Source: Lamellibrachia satsuma (Eukaryota > Annelida > Polychaeta > Sabellida > Siboglinidae). From it: 64,000 nt of DNA. The stretch's first letter is position 1, and each line of letters opens with the position of its first letter. The stretch is taken from NCBI GenBank assembly GCA_033239005.1, contig BSQZ01000039.1, positions 2,517,316 through 2,581,315 on the forward strand, read 5' to 3'. The position numbers were made by a program, and so were the translations under genes. The notes under the pieces were generated by a model, which had not been told where the DNA came from, did not search any database, and saw nothing but the letters and a program-made list of their open reading frames with translations. Shown here one piece after another: positions 46,001 to 52,857 of the stretch.

Positions 46001-47977
46001 CACAGAGGATACACACAGGATGCCCCAGTTCCTGGCAAGGATACACACATGATACACACAGAGGATATACACAGGATTCCCCAGTTCCTGGCAAGGATAC
46101 ACACATGATACACACAGAGGATATACACAGGATGCCCCAGTTCCTGGCAAGGATACACACATGATACACACAGAGGATATACACAGGATGCCCCAGTTCC
46201 TGGCAAGGATACACACATGATACACACAGAGGATATACACAGGATGCCCCAGTTCCTGGCAAGGATACACACATGATACACACAGAGGATATACACAGGA
46301 TGCCCCAGTTCCTGGCAAGGATACACACAGGATGCCCCAGTTCCTGGCAAGGATACACACAGAGGATACACACAGGATGCCCCAGATCCTGGCATGGATA
46401 CACAAAGGATACATACAGGATGCCCCAGTTCCTGGCAAGGATACACACAGGATGCCCCAGTTCCTGGCAAGGATACACACAGAGGATACACACAGGATGC
46501 CCCAGTTCTTGGCAAGGATACACACAAGATGCCCCAGTTATTGGCAAGGATACACACAGGATGCCCCAGTTCCTGGCAAGGATACACACAGGATGCCCCA
46601 GTTCCTGGCAAGGCACAGAAAGAGAACGAACAAATCAGTGGACGCATTCAGCACCAGAAATTGTAGACAGTTTTGCAGTCAGTAAATATTTATATCCTAT
46701 TATAAAATAGACCAATTTCTTTCTGGCCAGAAGATCTGACAAATTGCTTTGGCAGATCAAGTTTGTTTGTGTTCATGTGTCAAAGACAAACCTGAATAGA
46801 TTGTAGCATGTTACTTTTTTTATAGCATCAACGACTCAAAGGCTAATAACTTTTCATAATGGTCACTAAACTTCCTACCACAGAATTAACTTCTTGAACA
46901 CAAAACATACACTATTATTGTGAAATCCATGCGGAATCTTGTTTATTTTTTTTAAATGGGGTGCACCTCCAGTCAGATTTGCTATGGTACCGGGCAATAC
47001 AAACCACCCTCACCTCGGGGTGGTAGCAGTACTACAGTACCACTGGCAGATCAGTCTGCTGAAACATGGATTGGTCAGTTTATCCCACTCCATGTGCAGA
47101 TGTACGCTGGATCAGTTGTACGTCATCTCAGTTGACTGTGTTTCTGGGAACTAGACACGCCCCTGCTCAAACTTCAAAGAGCATTCTCATGACCTGCCTA
47201 CAGCCAATTAAAATAGGTTCCCGTATGTAGGCCTAAGTTCTCAGTGTTCTTAATATTACTGGCTAACACAGCAACTAAAAATTCCACGTTTCAACAGGTT
47301 GATCTGCCAGGAGTATTGAGGTAGTCAGTAAGGTTGCAAAAAACTATTTTGGTAGCTTGACGATGAATCACAGTGTAACGGTTGAAACCACAATTAAATT
47401 GCTAAATTTGACACTGTTTACCTCTCAAGAAACCTGCTCTCACTCCCGAATATTTTGACCGTGTCTCACGGTCTTCATCAGCAGACTGGTTTGTGACACA
47501 TCCATAGTGAAGCCAGTTCGCTGGAGATGATAATGAGACACAGTAAAAAAATTCGGAGAAGAGAGCAAGAGGAAAACAATGTAAAATTTAACAAGCCAAG
47601 AAAATGGAATTTCTATCCATTGCAGGAAATAAATTGTGCTTTACATACAATGGTGCAATACCTATATCGATGCCTTTAACGCCATCACGCCTTTGTGCCA
47701 ACAAATCTTCTATCCACAATATATAGTTCAAACGTAATGGCACCGTAGGAATGAGTCGATTCAGTGGCATTTCCACATCAAGACCAAAGTCTTCTTTTAG
47801 CAGTGCCCAGCTGAGGGCACGCATGCATTCAGGCTTCTTAAAGTCAATGTGCACATGTTCTTTTGAATCTTGCGTAGTATGCTTGCGAAACTCTTCGTAT
47901 TTCAATGCCAAGGCCTTGAAATCTGGTTTCTTATCTTTGTAAGGATTCCGCGGATGCATCAACTTGTTTAGGGCCAT
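32352..47977 (-). CDS. METTL16: METTL16, RNA N6-adenosine methyltransferase
   Basis: Complete seven-exon gene: 47977-47662, 45775-45635, 44710-44455, 41896-41827, 37381-37292, 36304-36161 and 32927-32352. The lengths sum to 1593 nt, 530 residues plus stop (human about 562). All junctions are GT-AG with matching phases. Residues 1-105 match the N-terminal RNA-binding region (LIPTVPLRLNYILWIEDLL). GIDIGTGASCVYP at 102-114 is the SAM-binding loop. DFCMCNPPFF carries the catalytic NPPF at about 178-181. CQGRTMRWALGW follows at about 271-282, and the C-terminal exon holds the basic helix WSHQRRKRRQ and the conserved VCR2-type end. The family methylates A43 of U6 snRNA and hairpins of MAT2A mRNA, controlling SAM levels, in nucleus and cytoplasm. 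It is divergent from LIS1 and convergent with the receptor. Confidence 0.97.
32940..33020. repeat. L2-type LINE 3'-end remnant
   Basis: TATAGCGCCAGATACTAGAT and the following GGCACTTTACA match the stretch at 6695-6735 that ends the LINE in intron 1 of the receptor. It abuts METTL16 exon 7. Confidence 0.6.
33021..34394. other. METTL16 intron 6, AT-rich, nothing recognised
   Basis: No exon or known element can be supported in this part of the intron. Confidence 0.4.
34395..34575 (+). mobile_element. RTE-type LINE C-terminal fragment
   Basis: The plus translation gives IKRRNWIKHVLKIKED, then LSALTWTPEGKQKV and HPKTT followed by a stop and RKTVDKGN, the end of RTE polyproteins (compare 15080-15320). 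Confidence 0.65.
34681..35891. mobile_element. 1.2-kb non-autonomous DNA element with GGTGTGAGATAGTAAAGTGA termini
   Basis: The ends are inverted repeats of about 30 bp: left GGTGTGAGATAGTAAAGTGA then CCCCCATAGAA, right TTCTATAGGGGGG then TCACTTTACTATCTCACACC. It is flanked by ACC on both sides (34678-34680 and 35892-35894), a likely 3-bp target duplication. Inside are many GTGACCCC/GGGGTCAC motifs in both orientations and two copies of a TAATTATTTAT..TCAG....AATTTAA segment. No transposase frame is present. It lies in METTL16 intron 6. Confidence 0.9.
36161..36304 (-). CDS. METTL16: METTL16 exon 6
   Basis: 144 nt, phase 0/0. It encodes PPISKLRHQKPRPPLLLKLQ and later VEDMNDRIVQLLNQLQ. It aligns with human PPSKRRKLEKPRKPITF and the following helix. 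Acceptor ATTACTCCAG, donor CTGCAG|GTAATG. Confidence 0.92.
36306..36771. repeat. 231-bp direct tandem duplication starting at the exon 6 acceptor
   Basis: 36306-36537 and 36538-36771 are almost identical (for example CAGAACTGGTGATCAGACTC and CAATTACTTTTTTAATTACA in both). The first copy contains the real acceptor (minus-strand CTCCAG). The second reproduces it as CTCCAT, without the AG. Very few differences indicate a recent event. Confidence 0.93.
36772..37291. other. METTL16 intron 5, TTGGAATT-rich
   Basis: Repeated GTAATTGGAA-type motifs at 36905-37005 and a short GTGTGTG run at 37060-37090. No exon. Confidence 0.4.
37292..37381 (-). CDS. METTL16: METTL16 exon 5
   Basis: 90 nt, phase 0/0. 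It encodes ISKFGTTELCQGRTMRWALG then WTFEDDVVFK. The CQGRTMRWAL block is invariant in METTL16. Acceptor TTCTGTGGCAG, donor AAG|GTTTGT. Confidence 0.96.
37771..38575 (-). mobile_element. L2-type LINE, 3' part
   Basis: The minus strand gives ALISSRFDYSNSLLDNIAKR and HLLPVTYRFNFKLSTLIYRA, then SLSLRLGSGMNSPS-type C-terminal sequence in another frame. Its upstream part is at 39405-39720, separated by a CR1-like fragment and a SINE. Confidence 0.8.
38577..39015 (+). mobile_element. CR1/Rex-type LINE RT C-terminal fragment
   Basis: The plus translation gives IENVQRRATKELPGMRNLTY, IERLKLLKLPSLSYRHL, a stop, GDMIEVFKIIHNLYD and FSPKFLKWED, matching the 'V-Q-R-R-A-T-K-L-I-P-G-L ... G-D-M-I-E-V-F-K' end of CR1-type RTs. 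It splits the L2 element on the opposite strand. Confidence 0.8.
39095..39340 (-). mobile_element. tRNA-derived SINE
   Basis: Minus strand: a degenerate tRNA-like head with GGTTTGAAACC B-box-like sequences, then TTTTGAAGCTTGGGCAATTT and TCTGGTGTCTATGCCAGGGG, the body and tail also found at 48150-48330 and 50449-50690. Confidence 0.75.
39405..39720 (-). mobile_element. L2-type LINE, 5' part of the split copy
   Basis: The minus translation gives RLGDCLTDILFWLETSKPNP, GTKQQRS, then GSDTSPSDTTCNIGVVFDSD and FNFCQHISQVC, RT domain sequence directly upstream of the part at 37771-38575. About 30 residues at the junction are missing, so the break included a deletion. Confidence 0.85.
39721..40084. 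other. METTL16 intron 4, nothing recognised
   Basis: AT-rich with some TGCATGTG-type alternation at 39905-39955. No exon. Confidence 0.4.
40085..40735 (+). mobile_element. Penelope-like element: GIY-YIG endonuclease and 3' end
   Basis: An open frame of 191 codons carries FKSYDILVYHKPINTLRSLL, VHPKD, CGVVYDIQCPECDQHCIGEP, ARTLGTRIKGHLS, KEAISIHREKPTLNQD and ELPLVLLELV. This is the GIY-YIG nuclease fused to Penelope RTs: Y-D-I...C-x-x-C...C-I-G-E, the E after the R helix and the N of L-N-x-D. In the canonical motif the second part is Y-I-G, here C-I-G. After it comes CTGCTGAAGAAGACAGCAGG then GGTCGAAATATCC, resembling the element's 3' hammerhead-type motif. The RT is missing. Confidence 0.88.
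40690..41785 (-). mobile_element. CR1-like LINE RT fragment
   Basis: Minus translation in order: [85 protein letters not shown] and, near 40800-40740, KDIDTLERIQGRATRVIPEL. The YADD box is destroyed (LKFDTKVFGK) and several stops occur. Its edge is only about 40 bp from METTL16 exon 4. Confidence 0.88.
41827..41896 (-). CDS. METTL16: METTL16 exon 4
   Basis: 70 nt, phase 2 to 0. It encodes IYTTMLGKKSSLAPLKAELH followed by KHG. It aligns with human WYSCMLGKKCSLAPLKEELR, with Ile in place of the usual Trp. Acceptor TTTTCTGTAG, donor GGG|GTTAGT. Confidence 0.94.
41897..44454. other. METTL16 intron 3, with minor repeats
   Basis: No exon. Three diverged copies of a segment of about 50 bp (TAAATCGGAGGGGCTCAGGA, TAAATCGGACGGTTCAGGAC, TAAATTGGAGGGTCTCATGG) lie at 42600-42725, and a CGGGAGA/TCTCCCG-rich stretch with TCTCCCA..TGGGAGA lies at 43330-43410. 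Confidence 0.5.
43021..43064. repeat. (TA)n microsatellite
   Basis: About 44 bp of TA dinucleotides in METTL16 intron 3. Confidence 0.95.
44455..44710 (-). CDS. METTL16: METTL16 exon 3 (catalytic NPPF)
   Basis: 256 nt, phase 1 to 2. It encodes LQVSPHTKLCG, RYDFCMCNPPFFGSNLEAWG, a variable linker and GGEVEFVKQIILDSLELKNK. NPPF is the active-site motif of the Rossmann methyltransferase. The acceptor TTTGACAG is chosen because the nearer TTTTGCAG would break the frame with exon 2. Confidence 0.96.
45296..45440. repeat. two diverged copies of a ~73-bp tandem repeat
   Basis: GTTGCCAGATCCCACTGATA and GCTGCCAGCTCCCATAGCAG each lead into AATGCT(T/C)CTAA.TGGTCAGA.GCCCCCTGCAGTGA, in METTL16 intron 2. 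Just upstream (45100-45130) is a near-palindrome, ATCACGTGACTGCAGTCACA. Confidence 0.75.
45635..45775 (-). CDS. METTL16: METTL16 exon 2 (SAM-binding loop)
   Basis: 141 nt, phase 1 to 1. It encodes TGASCVYPLLAAKKNSWKFL, ATETDDFNTEYARRNVERNG and LQHAVQ. TGAS is the glycine-rich SAM loop, and ATETDD places the acidic residue that binds the SAM ribose. The acceptor used here, TTGCCAG|GAACTGG, is the first of many near-identical ones in the adjacent array. Confidence 0.94.
45745..46614. repeat. minisatellite grown from METTL16 exon 2's 5' end and splice acceptor
   Basis: About 19 copies of a core containing GGATGCCCCAGTTCCTGGCA on the plus strand. Units are 32, 45 or 56 bp depending on extra CATGATACACACAGAGGAT-like spacers. 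On the minus strand each core is CCAG|GAACTGGGGCATCCTGTG, i.e. the exon 2 acceptor plus the first eight or so codons. Cores near 46385, 46505 and 46535 carry point changes around the acceptor. All three minus frames are stop-free across the array. Confidence 0.95.
46615..47026. other. METTL16 intron 1, nothing recognised
   Basis: AT-rich intronic sequence. Confidence 0.4.
47027..47335. mobile_element. TIR element, family A, copy 1
   Basis: The left end contains CTGGCAGATCAGTCTGCTGA and AAC. The right end GTTTCAACAGGTTGATCTGC plus CAGG is its inverted counterpart. The interior shares CATGGATTGGTCAGTTTATC, TTTCTGGGAACTAGAC and AAACTTCAAAGAGCATT with copies at 60707-61050 and 62690-63015. No coding capacity. 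It lies in METTL16 intron 1. Confidence 0.85.
47430..47560 (-). mobile_element. Penelope-like 3' end remnant with hammerhead-like hairpin
   Basis: The minus strand reads CAGTCTGCTGATGAAGACCG, TGAGACACGGTC and AAAATATTC, parallel to the end of the Penelope-like copy at 40615-40665 (CAGTCTGCTGAAGAAGACAG ... GGTCGAAATATCC). CTGATGA is followed by a perfect 7-bp hairpin GACCGTG-AGA-CACGGTC. It lies about 150 bp inside METTL16 intron 1. Confidence 0.65.
47662..47977 (-). CDS. METTL16: METTL16 exon 1 (first coding exon)
   Basis: 316 nt from ATG at 47977 to donor ATAG|GTATTG, phase 1. It encodes MALNKLMHPRNPYKDKKPDF, ALLKEDFGLDVEMPLNRLIP and TVPLRLNYILWIEDLL. The ATG aligns with the human start (MALSKSMHARNRYKDKPPDF). 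Seven bases upstream is an acceptor (GTTCTTGCAG|ATTAAAA), so a non-coding 5' exon lies further upstream. Confidence 0.97.
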
Positions 47978-47984
47978 TTTTAAT

Positions 47985-48149
47985 CTGCAAGAACACAAGG
48001 CATTTTGATTTCAAGTGAATTAAATTTGCATCAACTTCAGGTAATCCTTTACAAACTTGGCCAAAATTATGACTGTTTTATAGGTTTCATTCTATGGTAT
48101 CCTCTTGCAAGGTATTTAGCAGGATGCTTCTGCAGTGGATCATGAGAGA
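47985..48149. other. METTL16 5' intron
   Basis: Sequence upstream of the exon 1 acceptor, presumed intron to a 5' UTR exon near 51.1 kb. Confidence 0.4.
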
Positions 48150-48330
48150 TGGAGTCCACAGCAGGTTACGCATTTACAGTGTGGGATCTTTTACTTCCTC
48201 TGGCGCAGACACCAGATAAGAAGGGACCAATGTCTCTTCCTAAAGACAGGCAGCGGGGTGAACAAAACGGCAGTAGGTGGACTCAAACCCCGAGTCTGGT
48301 GCTCTAACCACCGAGCCACCGTACAGCACA
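48150..48330 (-). mobile_element. tRNA-derived SINE
   Basis: Minus strand: a head CGGTGGCTCGGTGGTTAGAG, a B-box-like GGTTTGAGTCC, then CTGCCGTTTTGTTCACCCCG and CTGGTGTCTGCGCCAGAGGA, the same tail as the SINE at 39095-39340. Confidence 0.8.
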
Positions 48331-50263
48331 ATTCTACAACCAGTATACAGCTACTTTAAATGAATAAAATATATGTGTATGCTATGTAATTAACACATAG
48401 AATATTAGGCGTATATAAATATAAGTTAATTTTTGCATAATACTAAAACGTAATAAAAATAAATATATAAAAAGTTGAAAATTAAATCAGTAAAATAAAT
48501 ACAGTAATTAAATAACTATTCTAAAATATAAATTTTAGTTACAGCTCACTAGGATTGAGACAGAAAACGTAAATACATGTGTGTATATATATATAACTTA
48601 AGTAATGTAGAAGTAGTTACACTATAACAAATAAACATGTAAATAAGTTGATAATTATAACATAACTATATTAATGAATGTAGAACTTAGAAAGAGAGTT
48701 TATAAAGCGAGTCTTTTATAGATTATTCTACTTCATTTTTCTACCCCAAAACGTTCATTCAAATTCAAATGACGTGGTGCGATTGAATGAACGTTTTGGG
48801 ATAGAAAAATTAAATACACAGAAGGCAAATATTCTATAGCACACTGAATTGCATTACTGCTTATTTCAAAAGCGCAACATTTTAAGAACAGCAAGTGGTA
48901 CAATTTTGAGCACTAAAAGTACCCTAAATGCAGTATTTAATTTATCAGAATATGTCCTTTGTGTACCACAAACGATGTGGCGTGATAGAGTGAACGCTTG
49001 GGGACAGAACAAATAAGGTAAAAACGACCTATAAAGCAGCAATAATTTTGGCCAAGTTTATAAGCTTTGTTGCTTAGCTTAAAACGTGAAAGTTTACAGA
49101 ATTGAGGGCTACAAATTCTACCGCAAACAGACGTGCAAAAAACTATTGTTACAATAAGGATACTTTTATGGGTAAGAGTAATGAAGGGTAGTAGCTAACT
49201 TGTCCACTACCACACTATGCTCTATTCCATGCGGACTGGTGCGGTACTTCATAGTTTAATTAATGTCCAGGTGCATAAAACTTGAAAGGCTGTAAGTCCA
49301 TGGCAGTAAACACATTTACCCTGATTGGGGTACTTTACTTATACTGGCATAGTAACCCGGTAGAAGGCACCTACTGGTTTATCAGAAAGACATATTACCA
49401 ACTTCCTCACCCATGTACATTTTAAAAGAATATATATATATATTATATCCTTTTTTGTATATGGAATGATGTGGAAAGACTGAATGAACACAGGTAATTA
49501 GGTAAGGATGTTGTTTAGTGATGTACTATTCATATGGCTATTCATATAGCTGCTCTGTGAATCACAACAAAAGTTATCCCTATTCACAGAGTAGGAATCG
49601 ACCAATCACTGTGCATGTTGGGGTTTTGGGATGATGCGTGCCTCGAGGCACTACGCATTTTCTTGCTTTTTATGAACGCATAGATATATACGCTGATTTA
49701 CATTTTCCAACAATGGTTCCTCATCTTTTGTAAGAAGGCGTTACTTTTGACACATGGAATTCTTTCCTGACTGCATTAGATTTAGATGAGTATTCGAAGG
49801 CTCGCCAAGTTCAATTATCCTGTGTTAATTCAAGGACTAAGAAAATGTAATCAACATTATTATGACATTAGTATGTTGTAGCAGGATGTCAGTTGTTAGT
49901 ATTTAGGCTAGTCTGTTTGACTGTTGTGTATTATGTATTCAAGTCATCCATAAAAAATAGACTGTAGGCAGGATTTTACATTGCAAATTGTCAAATGTAA
50001 ACACTCCTGAACAGGGTGTTACTCTGGAGATGAGTGTATAATTAAATGTATTATTATAATATTCCCTATGCTATAGTGAGGGATGTGGCAGGGGTCCCAA
50101 CCTCCCTTTATAGTGCCAAAAAGTATGGTTCACATAACAGGAAATCAAAAAGCCTGTGCAGACTGATTACAGTACTTTTAGACTAGCGTAGCGGTCTAAA
50201 GGTATGGCTCACGTACGTGCAGCGACGGCCTCATAATAGCGGTCTAAAGTTATCAATTTGCCA
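48331..50263. other. no gene recognised; contains a hairpin at 48735-48811
   Basis: AT-rich sequence. CTACCCCAAAACGTTCATTC (from about 48751) and GAATGAACGTTTTGGGATAG (from about 48785) form an inverted repeat with 27-bp arms and a 20-bp loop. A diverged further copy of one arm is near 48990-49010. ATTCATATAGCTGCTCTGTG at 49540 resembles the palindromic repeats at 50264. Confidence 0.55.
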
Positions 50264-50407
50264 TAATTCGCAGAGCTGCTTTGTGAATAACTTGTCGTAA
50301 TTCGTAGAGCTGCTCTGCGAATAAGAAAACATTTTGCCGTTATTTGTATAGCTGCTCTGCAAATTAGAAAAATGTTTGCCGTCATTCGCAAAGCTGCTTT
50401 GCGAATA
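50264..50407. repeat. tandem palindromic repeats (ATTCGCAAAGCTGCTTTGCGAAT type)
   Basis: Three or four units of about 45-60 bp, each containing a palindrome of the form TTCGYAnAGCTGCTnTGCGAA followed by A(A)AAATGTTTGCCGT. Individual palindromes differ by point changes, consistent with an old array of a small hairpin element. Confidence 0.75.
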
Positions 50408-50448
50408 GCCTCGTCCTGAATAAGCCAATCTAGTTCATGACTATGTGC

Positions 50449-50690
50449 GAAGCAGTTGTCTAATGGTCAGAGCACTGGACTGCCAATAGAGAGGACAGTG
50501 GTTCGATTCCACTTGCCGCCGTTTTGAAGCTTGGGCAATTTTGTTCACCCAGCTTAGGCTACGCCTGTGTCTTTCTGAAGAGAGTTGAGGCACTAAAAAC
50601 CTGTTGGTCCATTCTACCTGGTGTCTATAGACTATGCCGAATCCCTCTAGCCTAGGGTATACTTTGAACAGATGTCTAAAACCTGTTGGG
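50449..50690 (+). mobile_element. tRNA-derived SINE with intact A and B boxes
   Basis: GCAGTTGTCTAATGGTCAGA (A-box region) and GTGGTTCGATTCC (B box, about 50499-50510) give a tRNA-like head. It is followed by TTTTGAAGCTTGGGCAATTT, TGTTCACC and CTGGTGTCTATAGACTATGC, the common SINE body. It is the best preserved of four copies in the window. Confidence 0.85.
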
Positions 50691-51099
50691 GTGGGTGTGG
50701 TCAATTCGATAAATTCTCAAAGACTGTTATACTAATAAGTAATAGTAATACTGGCAACGTATTGAATGCCTCCCCCTACAAAAAAAAGATCACACGCACG
50801 GAAATGGAAAAAACTTGTCGTGAACTACAGAAGGAAAATTCTGGAGAAAAAAACATAGTTACCTAAGCTACTCCTACGTTAAATGTCATGACATAAGTTA
50901 AACACTTTTTAAAAAGTGCCATGTGCCGTGCCCGTGGCAGGGACCTGTCACATCAGACACCTGGCAGTGACAGCACTAGTTTTGGACAGTTCAACAAAAG
51001 CGCGCCAAAGAAACATTGGCAACAAGTGGGCTTTTCCCGTGAAATATGGGAGCTACCGGTCCAAAGATAGGTATGCCTATATGACCATATTACCTATAC
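50691..51099. other. upstream region, nothing recognised
   Basis: No exon could be supported. GC content rises toward 50920-51060. Confidence 0.35.
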
Positions 51100-51330
51100 A
51101 GGTTACACAAATATGAAAATAACCAAACGTACGTAAAACGCACAAAACGGAAAACCCGGTTCTCGCTCGGCTTCTCGTTGCGCGAGATTCATACATGTCA
51201 TGCGCGCATCGCATCGGTGGGATTGTGGGTAAATTTTCAACGTGTAGGGAGGGCATCCTCAAATTCTTTGGACAATATCCGTTTTGTAATTCCACTATCA
51301 CGTGAATACACACAGCATGGGTAAGATGGT
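51100..51330. promoter_or_regulatory. candidate shared (bidirectional) promoter of METTL16 and LIS1
   Basis: The only strongly CpG-rich stretch between the two divergent genes (CGCGAG, GCGCGCATCGCATCGG). It includes CACGTG at 51299-51304 and, on the minus strand, TACCCACAATCCCACCGATG, similar to the core of ZNF143/Staf sites that are frequent at housekeeping divergent promoters. A plus-strand donor-like GG|GTAAGA follows at 51318 and a minus-strand donor-like AG|GTAATA at 51093, which could close the 5' UTR exons of LIS1 and METTL16. This is inference from composition and position only. Confidence 0.45.
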
Positions 51331-52778
51331 TTTATGAGTTACAATACTGCTTAGTTTGTAATAAGTTTTCACGCCGCTAAATTGGTTAATTTTGGTTGGT
51401 TTATAGGGCTGTCATTTGGATAAATGGGGCAGCCATGTTTGACTTCAGAAAATATTTGACAGGATTTAATAAGGTCGTATCGGTGTTGGCAGCAATAAAT
51501 GAGAAAGCTCATTGGTTCGCATTCGATTAATGTCTATTCAGTTTACGCGTACAATATGTACTTCACGTTTATTGTGTTCCAAATGCTCACAGACTGATAC
51601 ATAAGATGTTGATACCATAACTTACCGGGTGTTACCGTATTCTACGTAAATGACGGCCCTGTGCCTGGGTCTGACTCACTCTGGGTACGGGATGCGATCG
51701 CGTCCTGGATGTATTCTTGAAAGATATAGAAAGTTCAAAAGACATATTGTTTTGCTTCCAGCGAATATGCAAAGTTGAGATTGAACGGTTGCTTTAATAA
51801 TTAATTAAAATCGAGGGGGGTCGCTGTGAATTTGTCAACAGTCCTTGTCCTTGATCATCATTCTCTAGTCGTCCGGAGGACGGGTCCCATGGACATGGTA
51901 GTTGCATACCTTACTGCACACACATTGGTGCCTGTGCAGCATAGCCTTTTCAAGTTCAAGAGCTATCATGCCAAATTCAGACGCAAGTTGTTTTGAAAAC
52001 GTTTGAGATGATCTCCTTTTGGCATAGTCAACTGCCCCAGTATAGGCATAGTTCCTTTTAGGCCAAAAACTAACTGGCATATTTCACTCTTTTGACAACG
52101 TCTGTTTTGGAACTAATAACAGAAGATATAAAACTGTATACACATGTATTCCGTAACATACCCTCTGCAGAATTACTGCGCTCCAAATAATCGATTATGA
52201 TAAGTTTATCATCTAATTGTGGCGGATATAATCCGAAATCGACACACACACAACATCGTGTGATGTTATGGTTTTATGTGAGTGCCTTGCCTGGGTCTCC
52301 CTGATAGTCAAACATTCCAGTAATAATTACATAAACATTTCTACACTCATACTGCAAGTAAAATTATTACTTTATGCCCTTTGGTAATGAATATAGCAAG
52401 GATTTTGTGGTATTGGCTAGTGTCGTGAGTGGTCACTCGGAAAGAAGTACAAATGTAGGAAAACTTTATTGGAGATGTCTAGCATTGGTGGTGATGTAAA
52501 TAAAGCACAGCGTTTTACTTTGTCAAAGTAAGAACATTCAGCTTATAGTGAAATGTTGAGTCCTGCAATGTAGAGAATAATATCAGAAATATTTGTGTGG
52601 ATTGAGTTGAGAACGAATCTGACAGATGTCTATAATAGTCTCGTAAAATTATACAGCTGCCTATAATAGCTTTCTTCCCAAGTGTATTCATGTTATACTG
52701 CTATCTAGCTAACCTTAAATCTATAATTTTGGTAAAGTATAACTAGTTTTACATATGACTGACATTCATGGCATTTTT

Positions 52779-52857
<79 letters not shown>

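Noticed and set aside
45597..46647. Long minus-strand frames of 300-339 codons rich in ARNWGILCVS/CQELGHPV
   Set aside because: They are translations of the minisatellite; only the last 47 codons in one frame are METTL16 exon 2.
50449..50530. Functional tRNA gene
   Set aside because: tRNA-like head only, followed by the shared SINE body.
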